Shown in pieces: positions 24,169 through 33,051 of a DNA stretch of 64,000 bases (position 1 is its first letter; each line of letters begins with the position of its first letter). The stretch is from Mallotus nudiflorus (taxonomy: Eukaryota; Streptophyta; Magnoliopsida; Malpighiales; Euphorbiaceae), in NCBI GenBank assembly GCA_947683625.1, contig CANTUR010001095.1, forward strand, positions 122,414 to 186,413, read 5' to 3'. The translations under genes were made by a program, and so were the position numbers. The notes below the pieces were generated by a model. The model worked only from the letters and a program-made list of their open reading frames with translations, did no database searches and was not told the origin of the DNA.

Positions 24169-24285
24169 TTTTTTTTTCTTTTTTTCTTTTTTTTTTCTTT
24201 TTCTTTTCCTTTTTCTTTCTTTTTCTTTTCTTTTCTCTTTCCTTTTCTTTCTTTTTCTTTTTCTTCTTCTTCTTCTTCTTTTCCC
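24169..24285 (+). promoter_or_regulatory. Long pyrimidine tract in LTR, probable core-promoter or leader region
   Basis: About 115 bp composed almost wholly of T and C, ending in repeated CTT units. Equivalent tracts are at 43432-43549 (D 3' LTR), 32504-32617 and 40593-40707 (E, as purines), 52982-53086 and 61225-61312 (H). B, C and G lack it. Pyrimidine patches near transcription starts are a known feature of plant promoters, and the tract lies just upstream of the GC-rich leader segment. The promoter role is inferred. The lysine-rich reading frames on the other strand are a by-product. Confidence 0.5.
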
Positions 24286-24385
24286 GTAGACACCCGCCGG
24301 ACCACCCAATCTTCCTCACGTGGTTTCTCCCTCCTCCGGCCACCGTTTTCGACACCGCCGGTCTCTATCTTCTCCTTGAGCTCCG

Positions 24386-25300
24386 GTGAGTGTTATTCTA
24401 GCTTTTGTTTGAGCTAAAACGGTCTAGAATTGCTTAGGTTTTGAGTTGAATATTTCGGCCACTTTTGGTTTTCGATTTTTTGAGCTTCAATTTGGATGAT
24501 TCATGGAAACTTCCTTCACAAATGTTGTTCCTGGTAGCTTAATCTTCATGTATGAATTTTTGTGGAATTTTTGGAGGTTGTTTGGATTTTTGGGTATTTT
24601 TGAATATTTTAATATTATTTTCGAATTTTCGGAAATTAATTATTTAAATTATGAAATTGGAGTTTATGGTTGAATTAGGTGTTGAAATGAATTATAGAAA
24701 ATTATTTGGAATTTTTATGAATTTCTAAGTATTTATTTTTAATTATTGAAGTTTAGGTGATTTTGGAAAATTAAGTTAATTGTGTTTTATTTGAATTTAA
24801 TTGGTTAATTGAGTTTAATTATTGATATTATTGATAAATATGTTGAGAAAATTAATTTTGGATAATTGTATGATTTTTAGTGAATTTTTGAAGTAATTTA
24901 GGTATATATATATATATAGGGGTATTTTGGTAATTTTACCCTAAATTGTCTAAAAATGTAATTTAATTGGTTTAATATTTATTTAAGGTATAAAAATGAT
25001 TTCTACAAAATATCTAGTATTTTTAACTAATTAAAACTATTTTCCGGGAATTATTTTCAATTATATATATAATATACGGTTTTTCTAATAAAATGAATTT
25101 TAATCGATTTTTACAGTGTTTCAAGATTTATTATGTAATTTCTACGTATGAAATGTATTTTTATGATTTAAGGATATTTTTGGTATATTTGAATATATTT
25201 TCTGTGTTTGTGGACCCCGGTCGACAGATTGTAGTCTGGAGTCCGACCGAGGGGTTGTGATTGTTTATGGTGTTATTTTCGAAGTGTATTTTCTTTGCAG
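24386..25300 (+). promoter_or_regulatory. Predicted intron 1 in the LTR leader (element D)
   Basis: The left edge is CTCCG/GTGAGTG, a consensus plant donor, at the end of a GC-rich segment. The right edge is ATTTTCTTTGCAG/GGTCGG, a consensus acceptor with a pyrimidine tract. The 915 bp between are AT-rich, as plant introns are, whereas both flanks are GC-richer. The same two signals are kept in C, G, H and (complemented) B and E. This is a prediction from sequence only. Confidence 0.5.
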
Positions 25301-25306
25301 GGTCGG

Positions 25307-25326
25307 CTCTACTCTTTTGAGTAGAG
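25307..25326 (+). promoter_or_regulatory. Perfect hairpin CTCTACTC-TTTT-GAGTAGAG
   Basis: An 8-bp perfect stem with a TTTT loop, six bases after the predicted acceptor at 25300. It is followed by AGATGTCCGTTTTACAGGGG. It is present unchanged in B, C, D, E, G and H LTRs (for example complemented near 31455-31480 and 39545-39570) and in weakened form in A (near 1767-1790). Function unknown. Confidence 0.6.
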
Positions 25327-25924
25327 AGATGTCCGTTTTACAGGGGAGGTTCTGCCGGATTTCCGGTAGAATTCTCGTAAAACGTGATATCCAGTCGAAC
25401 CCTAATTTCCAATTCTGTATTTTAATACTCTAGATTTAATTCTAGGATTTCTGTTAGGGTTATTCTGATGTCGAGTAATTATTTCTTGTTTAGTTGCGCC
25501 GAGACCGAGGGTTAGTGGACCAGGCCCGTCGGACCTGTCTCGTGGAGCGCATTAGGTGAGTTACTATATTATATATATATGCTTAGGATGCATGATTTAG
25601 AAAATGCATGTTTTATTTTGACTAAATATGCATAAATAACATGATTTATATTCAAGTATATTTTTTGGTATATTTTTGGTATATAATAAATTATATACAT
25701 GTTTTATTAATAAAATATATTTAAAATGTTTTTAAATATATTTTTAGTTTAATTCATGATTTGATTGGATTTATTTGACATATATATACTCAAAATATAC
25801 CTGGTTTATGTTTGGTATATTTCCAGTATATATATGGTTTATATTGTTGATTTATTTAAATTCATGCATCATGTATTTGTGAATGAATGTTTTATTATTT
25901 ATTACTGAAGGATATCAATAGAAC

Positions 25925-25969
25925 GTGCTACCTAGTGGGCAGCACTAGGACCGAGTACGTACCGGTACG
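25925..25969 (+). promoter_or_regulatory. Conserved hairpin CCTAGTG/CACTAGG and 12-bp palindrome CGTACCGGTACG
   Basis: A 7-bp perfect stem (25931-25937 with 25943-25949) around the loop GGCAG. An alternative stem GTGCT/AGCAC (25925-25929 with 25941-25945) overlaps it, so the two are mutually exclusive. Nine bases on is a perfect palindrome at 25958-25969. The hairpin is kept even in diverged A (near 915 and 7822); the palindrome is kept in the young copies. Confidence 0.55.
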
Positions 25970-26053
25970 CCTATAGTATTTAGGCTTTATTACTGACTAT
26001 TTGTGGATATCGATTTGATTATGATTATTGGATGTGTGAGATGTGGTTTGTGG

Positions 26054-26160
26054 GTGTGATTGCTGGAGCTCGGTTGACCAAGTGTCTCGGGGCCAATCAC
26101 ACTGGCAGTCAGACTGCTGGAGCTCGGTTGACTTAGTGTCTCGGGGCCAGTCTACTGTCC
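26054..26160 (+). promoter_or_regulatory. Twin stem-loops with a shared loop sequence
   Basis: Stem 1 is GTGTGATTG (26054-26062) with CAATCACAC (26094-26102). Stem 2 is GGCAGTCAGACTG (26104-26116) with CAGTCTACTGTCC (26148-26160), twelve pairs with two one-base bulges. The two 31-base loops both begin CTGGAGCTCGGTTGAC, end AGTGTCTCGGGGC and differ in two bases. Other copies: 22890-22996, 45322-45428, 50820-50926, 54992-55098, and complemented at 30640-30746 and 38729-38835. Diverged versions occur in A at about 7625-7730. The shape suggests a structured RNA signal. Confidence 0.6.
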
Positions 26161-26874
26161 ATATGGATTAAGTGGATATATTTGGAATCAGTGAGCCTGT
26201 ATGGCTAGAGTGTTGTTTAACACTATTATTCTGAGGTTGCGATATTCTAGGGTTCTATGTGATCCCTTCATAAAAGTTGATTTTCAGACAAAATATATAA
26301 AATGATTTCTCTGCATCTGTATGAATTTGCCTGTATATATACATATTACTCATATATTGTTGACTGTATGCATTATCACTTAGAGTGTATGTATATATAC
26401 TATAGTAATTCACTCAGTGAGGTCTGACTCCCCTCCGTTGACTATTTTTCAGGAGAGTCAACTTCCTCAGACCTCAGTAGCAGGTCGATACGCCGGATTT
26501 CTTCCGCCCCGGCTTCTTTATGTAAATTGTCTACTTGAGTCTTATTTATTTTATCTAGACACTGCAGTAGCTGTAAATTACAGTATTGGATTTTATGTAC
26601 TTTATTTTAAAGAGATGTATTATGTTAAAACTGGATTTGTATAAAGATTATACATTTATGAGATTATATATGCGATGTGATGAGTTTTGAATTATATCCA
26701 GTTGTTATGGATGATATTGTAATATTTATGATTTTATTCTTCCGCTGCATATTATATTTTTATGGTTATTATTGCATATTTATTTTATTTTTAGGCTTGC
26801 TACGGGTTCCGGATTCGAAAGAATTCCCGTTCCCTAGCGCCGGTCATGGCCCCTGTTTTGGGTCGTGACAAAGT

Positions 26875-26886
26875 TGGTATCAGAGC
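26875..26886 (+). other. Element D primer binding site (iMet tRNA)
   Basis: TGGTATCAGAGC four bases after the LTR end. Confidence 0.93.
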
Positions 26887-26929
26887 GAAGTTCGTTTCAG
26901 AGTGGAGTTCTGTGTCAGGGCTTAGTTTT

Positions 26930-27083
26930 GTGAGTTGTGGCCCTAGTTTTAAAGTTGTGTTTTCTGTTGGACTACTGCAGTGTATTAGGTTCGAGTATGT
27001 CTTGATAAGTATTCCTTGCTGTAGTTTTCAGCGTTATTCCTCCGTTGTCTGTTTTGTCTGAATCTTTCCGTTTGTCTTTTCAG
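26930..27083 (+). promoter_or_regulatory. Predicted short intron before gag (element D)
   Basis: Donor TTTT/GTGAGTTG at 26930 and acceptor TTTGTCTTTTCAG at 27083. The gag start codon lies at 27085, one base after the acceptor. H has the same donor (GTGAGTTG near 55840) and acceptor (TTTTCAG before the gag start at 55997). B keeps the AG although the base before it changed (TTTTTAG). The donor context is weak, so this is tentative. Confidence 0.4.
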
Positions 27084-27084
27084 A

Positions 27085-28101
27085 ATGAGGAGGCGAGCGC
27101 GTGTCGCTCCACCGGTCATTGAGGCCGAGGATGATGAGTCTTTTCAGGACGAGGTTTTACCTCCTGAGCAGCCAGTTAGACGTAGAGGTCGTGGCAGGGG
27201 TAGACCTCGAGGAGCGGCAGGTCGCCGTAGGCAGAGAGAGTTACAGGACGAGGAGCCTGTTGAGCCTGATTTTGATGTTCCTGTTCCTCCAGTTGTTCAG
27301 CCTGTTCAGCCTGCCTATCAGCAGGGTATGTCTGACCCTGAGGCAGCTTTGTTCTATGCCAGAGTTGGCAGGATTGCGTTTGATGGGACTTCTGATCCTT
27401 TAGATTTTCTGCATGCGATTGAGACTAGGACTCGGACTGCTCATACCGAGTACCAGAGGATCATGATCGTTGAATTGTCTGTCGAAGGACCAGCCTTGGA
27501 TTGGTTTATTCAGATGATCCAGCCTTATATGATGACGATGACATGGGCTCAGTTTCGAGAGCGATTCATGAGGAGATTTTGTCCAGAGCCTCTTCGTTTG
27601 AGCTATCGTCTTCGATTGACCAGTATTTCTCGTGGAGATCGATCAGTAGAGGAGTATACCCGAGAGTTTCTTCGTCTGGGTAGATATGCTGAGGATCTGA
27701 TGCGAGATCAGTATTTCGCGGTTACTACGTATGTTACTGGTTTGGGTTCAGCTTTTGCTGGTATGCCCACAGCAGGTCTTACTCTGGAGTCTGTGATTGA
27801 GCTAGCTAAGGAGATCGAGCTGAGGTTAGTTAGGCAGGGAGCGATGCCTGATTATTACCAGTTGGGAGTTCAGTCGAGTGGATTGCAGGCTACTCCGTAT
27901 TCGAGTTTTCATGTTGGTTCGAGTAGTCAGCAGCGAGGTTCGACTCAGCAGAGTCAGAGACAGCAGCAGCGAGTGCATCGGAGCAGTAGACATGGTCGTG
28001 GAGGTCAGCGTAGATCGTTCAGATTTGGGTCAGGTGCTTCGAGCAGTAGCAGTGGTCGTAGTTCTGGATCAGCGACCAGGTGTTTGTCAGACTTGTGGTA
28101 G
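27085..28101 (+). CDS. Element D gag (frameshifted before the zinc knuckle)
   Basis: 338 codons from ATG 27085. Residues 1-55 are very basic (R-R-R-G-R-G-R-G-R), with an acidic patch at about 13-28 and 53-64. The retrotransposon gag domain spans about 85-260, with the W-A-Q-F-R-E-R-F-M-R-R-F-C motif at about 154-166 and Y-T-R-E-F-L-R-L-G-R-Y-A-E-D-L at 191-205. A glutamine/serine-rich linker follows. An extra G near 28079 (CCAGGTGTTT, where H has CCAGTGTTT) shifts the frame just before the zinc knuckle, which continues in the other frame at 28080-28204. Gag would build the particle and bind RNA. Start chosen because all copies share M-R-R at this point, right after the predicted acceptor. Confidence 0.88.
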   Translation: MRRRARVAPPVIEAEDDESFQDEVLPPEQPVRRRGRGRGRPRGAAGRRRQRELQDEEPVEPDFDVPVPPVVQPVQPAYQQGMSDPEAALFYARVGRIAFDGTSDPLDFLHAIETRTRTAHTEYQRIMIVELSVEGPALDWFIQMIQPYMMTMTWAQFRERFMRRFCPEPLRLSYRLRLTSISRGDRSVEEYTREFLRLGRYAEDLMRDQYFAVTTYVTGLGSAFAGMPTAGLTLESVIELAKEIELRLVRQGAMPDYYQLGVQSSGLQATPYSSFHVGSSSQQRGSTQQSQRQQQRVHRSSRHGRGGQRRSFRFGSGASSSSSGRSSGSATRCLSDLW

Positions 28102-28758
28102 AGTCCATCAGGGACCGTGTTATCTGACACCGTTGACATGCTTCAGATGCGGGCAGACAGGACATTTTGCCAGATCGTGTCCTTACCCGGGTATCAGGCA
28201 GTAGCAGATTCCGCGATTCCCACAGCAGTCGATTGCTAGTGCTGCACCTATGCCATTTCAGTTACCACCAGCTCAGCATCAGAGTTCTACTCAGTTTGTT
28301 CCACAGCAGAGTCGTGGTAGAGGTACTAGAGGAGGTGCCAGAGGCGTTGGCCAGGCTTCTACCAGTCAGCAGGGAGGTCGAGGCCAGGCCAGAGTTTTTC
28401 ATCTGACTCAGCAGGATGCTCAGGCATCTAATGCAGTCGTGGCAGGTATTCTTTCTGTTTGTTACCTGGATGCTTTGGTTTTGTTTGATCCGGGTGCCAC
28501 GCATTCGTTTGTTTCTCCATTTTTGCTTCTAAATCTTGTTGGCAAGCTTCGAGGATGGCTTTTCCTTTGTCTGTTGCCACTCCTCTGAGTGATTCTTTGG
28601 ACGCCGATATTGTTCTTTCTGGTTGTCCAGTTCTCGTGGGAGATAGAGAATTACCCGCTGATTTGATTTTGTTGGATGTGATGGAGTTCGATGTTATTTT
28701 GGGAATGGATTGGTTGTCTCAGCACTTTGCGTGGTTGATTGCAGGAATAAGGAGGTGA
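28080..28758 (+). pseudogene. Element D zinc knuckle and protease, frameshifted
   Basis: 28080-28204 encodes C-Q-T-C-G-R-V-H-Q-G-P-C and the CCHC knuckle C-F-R-C-G-Q-T-G-H-F-A-R-S-C. 28250-28588 encodes the Q/G-rich linker and the protease active site F-D-P-G-A-T-H-S-F. 28555-28758 encodes the protease C-terminus with I-L-G-M-D-W-L-S. Three one-base length changes (near 28197, 28519 and 28728) separate these stretches, the last two being a missing C in a short homopolymer compared with E. Confidence 0.83.
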
Positions 28759-29693
28759 TTTTTAGAATTCCTGGTGAAGAAGAATTTAAGTTTGTTGGTG
28801 ACAGGAGTTCAGCACCTCAGAATCTTATTTCGGCTATTGCAGCTAGGAAGTTGTTGAAGAAAGGTTGTCAGGGGTTTTTGGCATTGGTTAGGGATACGTC
28901 AGTGGAGAAGTTGTCACTCACAGATGTTCCTGTTGCTTGTGAGTTTCCTGATGTTTTTCCCGAGGAGTTGCCAGGTTTACCACCTCATAGAGAGATTGAG
29001 TTCTGTATTGATGTGGTTCCAGGTATTACTCCTATATCTATGACACCCTATCGTATGGCTCCTGCAGAGTTGAGAGAGTTGAAGGAGCAGTTGCAAGAGT
29101 TGTTGGAGAAGGGTTTTATCAGACCTAGTGTTTCTCCTTGGGGTGCACCAGTCCTGTTTGTGAAGAAGAAGGATGGTACCCTGAGACTGTGCATTGACTA
29201 CAGAGAGCTGAATAAGGTGACAGTGAAGAACAAGTATCCTCTCCCGAGGATAGATGATTTGTTTGATCAGCTCCAGGGTGCACAATTCTTTTCTAAGGTT
29301 GACTTGAGGTCGGGTTATCATCAGCTGCGGATCAGTGAAGCTGATATTCCTAAGACAGCTTTCCGCACTAGATATGGTCATTAAGAGTTTCTGGTGATGT
29401 CTTTTGGTTTGACTAATGCACCAGCAGCTTTTATGGATCTGATGAACAGAGTATTCCGACCGTATGTGGATCAGTTTGTGGTAGTCTTCATTGATGATAT
29501 ACTGATATATTCAAGGAGTATGGAAGAGCATGTATATCATTTGAGGATTGTACTACAGACACTGAGAGATCATCAGCTTTATGCTAAATTCTCGAAGTGT
29601 GATTTCTGGATGGAGAGTGTTTCTTTTCTTGGACACGTAGTGTCTAAAGAAGGTATTCAGGTTGATCCACAGAAGGTTGAGGCAGTTATCTGA
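28710..29693 (+). pseudogene. Element D reverse transcriptase
   Basis: 28710-29384 covers the RT N-terminus, including G-T-L-R-L-C-I-D-Y-R-E-L-N, the catalytic aspartate in K-V-D-L-R-S-G-Y-H-Q and the K-T-A-F-R-T-R-Y-G-H segment. It then meets TAA where E and H have TAT (position 29382-29384). In the same frame, 29394-29693 continues with S-F-G-L-T-N-A-P and F-V-V-V-F-I-D-D, the second catalytic pair, then F-L-G-H-V-V-S-K-E. An extra T near 29690 shifts the frame after K-V-E-A-V. The enzyme would copy element RNA into cDNA, but this copy is broken. Confidence 0.87.
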
Positions 29694-29930
29694 GTGGCCT
29701 AGACCTACTTCAGTTACTGAGATTCGGAGTTTTCTGGGTTTAGCCGGGTATTATAGGCGGTTTGTGCAGGATTTTTCCAGGATAGCAGCCCCTATGACTC
29801 GCTTGACTCAGAAGAATGTTAGATTCGAGTGGTCAGAAGCTTGTGAGAATAGTTTTCAGTTGTTGAAGGAGAAGTTGACCACAGCGCCAGTATTAGCTTT
29901 GCCTAATAGTGTGGATAAGTTCACAGTTTA
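29662..29930 (+). pseudogene. Element D RNase H, 5' part, cut by element E
   Basis: It encodes the connection region (S-F-L-G-L-A-G-Y-Y-R-R-F-V-Q-D-F-S-R) and the start of RNase H up to V-D-K-F-T-V-Y. The next base is the first base of E. The reading frame resumes exactly at 41094, after the second GTTTA copy, with C-D-A-S-R-I-G. Confidence 0.9.
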
Positions 29931-32900
29931 TGTCACGACCCAAAAACAGGGGCCATGACCGGCGCTAGGGAACGGGAATTCTTTCGAATCCGGAACCCGT
30001 AGCAAGCCTAAAAATAAAATAAATATGCAATAATAACCATAAAAATATAATATGCAGCGGAAAATAAAATCATAAATATTACAATATCATCCATAACAAC
30101 TGGATATAATTCAAAACTCATCACATCGCATATATAATCTCATAAATGTATAATCTTTATACAAATCCAGTTTTAACATAATACATCTCTTTAAAATAAA
30201 GTACATAAAATCCAATACTTTAATTTACAACTACTGCAGTGTCTAGATAAAATAAATAAGACTCAAGTAGACAATTTACATAAAGAAGCCGGGGCGGAAG
30301 AAATCCGGCGTATCGACCTGCTACTGAGGTCTGAGGAAGTTGACTCTCCTGAAAAATAGTCAACGGAGGGGAGTCAGACCTCACTGAGTGAATTACTATA
30401 GTATATATACATACACTCTAAGTGATAATGCATACAGTCAACAGTATATGAGTAATATGTATATATACAGGCAATTTCATACAGATGCAGAAAAATCATT
30501 TTATATATTTTGTCTGAAAATCAACTTTTATGAAGGATCACATAGAACCCTAGAATATCGCAACCTCAGAAAAATAGTGTTAAACAACACTCTAGCCATA
30601 CAGGCTCACTAATTCCAAATATATCCACTTAATCCATATGGACAGTAGACTGGCCTCGAGACACTAAGTCAACCGAGCTCCAGCAGTCTGACTGCCAGTG
30701 TGATTGGCCCCAAGACACTTGGTCAACCGAGCTCCAGCAATCACACCCAAACCACATCTCACATATATCAATAATCATATCAAATCGATATCCACAAATA
30801 AGTTAGTAATAAAGCCTAAAACCATAGGCGCACCGGTACGTACTCGGTCCTAGTGCTGCCCACTAGGTAGCACGTTCTATTGATATCCTTCAGTGATAAA
30901 TAATAAAACATTCATTCACAAATACATGATGCATGAATTTAAATAAATCAACAATATAAACCATATATATACCGAAAATATACCAAACATAAACCAAGTA
31001 TATTTTGAGTATATATACGTCAAATAAATTCAATCAAATCATGAATTAAACTAAAAATATATTTAAAAACATTTTAAATATATTTTATTAATAAAACATG
31101 TATATAATTTATTATATACCAAAAATATACTTGAATATAAATCATATTATTTATGCATAATTAGTCAAAATAAAACATGCATTTTCTAAATCATGCATCC
31201 TAAGCATATATATATAATATAGTAACTCACCTAATGCGCTCCACGAGACAGGTCCGACGGGCCTGGTCCACTAACCCTCGGTCTCGGCGCAACTAAACAA
31301 GAAATAATTACTCGACATCAGAATAACCCTAACAGAAATCCTAGAATTAAATCTAGAGTATTCAACACAGAATCGGAAATTAGGGTTCGACTGGATATCA
31401 CGTTTTACGAGAATTCTACCGGAAATCCGACAGAACCTCCCCTGTAAAACGGACATCTCTCTACTCAAAAGAGTAGAGCCGACCCTGCAAAGAAAATACA
31501 CTTCAAAAATAAACACCACAATCAATCACAACCCCTCGGTCGGACTCCAGACTACAATCTGTCGACCGGGGTCCACAACACAGAATATATATTCAAATAT
31601 ACCAAAAATATCCTTAAATCATAAAAATACATTTCATACGTAGAAATTACATAATAAATCTTGAAACACTGTAAAAATCGATTAAAATTCATTTTATTAG
31701 AAAAACCGTATATTATATATATAATTGAAAATAATTCCCGAAAAATAGTTTTAATTAGTTAAAAATACCAAATAATTTGTAGAAATCATTTTTATACCTT
31801 AAATAAATATTAAAACCAATTAAATTACATTTTTAGACAATTTAGGGTAAAATTACCAAAATACCCCTATATATATATATATACCTAATTTACTTCAAAA
31901 ATTCACCAAAAATCATACACTTATCCAAAATTAATTTTCTCAACATATTTATCAATAATATCAATAATTAAACTCAATTAACCAATTAAATTCAAATAAA
32001 AACACAATTAACTTAATTTTCCAAAATCACCTAAACTTCAATAATTAAAAATAAATACTTAGAAATTCATAAAAATTCCAAATAAATTTCTATAATTCAT
32101 TTCAACACCTAATTCAACCATAAACTCCAATTTCATAATTTAAATAATTAATTTCCGAAAATTAGAAAATAATATTAAAATATTCAAAAATACCCAAAAA
32201 TCCAAACAACCTCCAAAATTTCTGTAAAAATTCATACATGAAGATTAAACTACCAGGAACAACATTTGTGAAGGAAGTTTCCATGAATCATCCAAATTGA
32301 AGCTCAAAAAAATCGAAAACCAAAAGTGGCCGAAATATTCAACTCAAAACCTAAGCAATTCTAGACCATTTTAGCTCAAACCAAAGCTAGAATAACACTC
32401 ACCGGAGCTCAAGAAGAAGATAGAGACCGGCGGTGTCGAAAACGGTGGCCGGAGGAGGGAGAAACAATGGTGAGGAATAGTGGTGGTCCGGCGGGCACCC
32501 ACGGGAAGAAGAAGAAGAAGAAGAAGAAAAAGAAAAAGAAGAAAAGGAAAGAGAAAGGAAAAGAAAAAGAAAGAAAAAGGAAAAGAAAAAAAGAAAAAAA
32601 AAGAAAAAAGAAAAAAATAATAAATTTTAATAATTTAATAATAAATAAAATAATAAAATAATAATAAATAAATAATAAAATATTAGGGTAATAATAAACC
32701 CTAATTAAATAAATATACACACACAGGCTTTATTTAATAATTTAAAAATATGTATGAGTTCATGCAAGTCCGTAAATACATTTAAAATAATTAATAATAC
32801 ATTGTTTACGTGAAAATTTCCCCGAAAATGAAAGTCCCGGGAAAATTTTACGTAAAATACTGAAAATAATAGACAGTAATTAAAATAGGTTTAAAATACA

Positions 32901-32997
32901 TATCAACTCATAAAAATATCGTATATACAGTCAAAATTATTGACACTGCATATCCCGGTACAGTGTAAAAATATTTTTAAAAACACGGGATATTACA
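29931..32997 (-). repeat. Element E left LTR (3' LTR)
   Basis: TGTCACGACC to GGGATATTACA, 3067 bp, next to the polypurine tract. It carries the purine-strand image of the pyrimidine tract (32504-32617), the CCTAGTG hairpin and the twin stem-loops (30640-30746). Confidence 0.96.
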
Positions 32998-33010
32998 GTC
33001 TTCCCCCCTT
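32998..33010 (-). other. Element E polypurine tract
   Basis: AAGGGGGGAAGAC on the minus strand, immediately before the LTR start TGTAATATCCC. Confidence 0.92.
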
Positions 33011-33051
33011 ACAAGAATTCGTCCTCGAATTCTAAAAATAAGATTACAGAA

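Larger units (their letters stand above)
25556..26452 (+). promoter_or_regulatory. Predicted intron 2 in the LTR leader (element D)
   Basis: The donor is CATTAG/GTGAGTTAC at 25556 and the acceptor ACTATTTTTCAG/GAGAGTC at 26452. Both fit the plant consensus and are kept in all copies. The interval is AT-rich with repeated GGTATAT units and contains the CCTAGTG hairpin, the 12-bp palindrome and the twin stem-loops. If spliced, these structures would be found only in full-length genomic RNA. Confidence 0.45.
23793..26870 (+). repeat. Element D 5' LTR
   Basis: TGTAATATCCCGTG at the start, GGTCGTGACA at the end, 3078 bp. Parts in order: AT-rich upstream part, pyrimidine tract (about 24169-24285), short GC-rich leader (to about 24385), a long AT-rich stretch, a GC-richer block with the CTCTACTC hairpin (25301-25555), a second AT-rich stretch with the CCTAGTG hairpin and twin stem-loops, and the terminal GC-richer end. 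It belongs to the E/H type with a pyrimidine tract instead of the TATA region of B, C and G. Confidence 0.95.

Noticed and set aside
24128..24355. Lysine/arginine-rich open frame opposite the LTR pyrimidine tract (also at 32467-32661, 43391-43619, 52965-53282)
   Set aside because: It is a translation of a simple T/C repeat. Its length varies between LTR copies and it has no conserved start.
27878..28204. Second gag-overlapping frames in D, E and H (for example 56791-57039) as accessory genes
   Set aside because: Most are shadows of gag in the plus-one frame. Only the end of 27878-28204 is real, where a frameshift moves the zinc knuckle into it.
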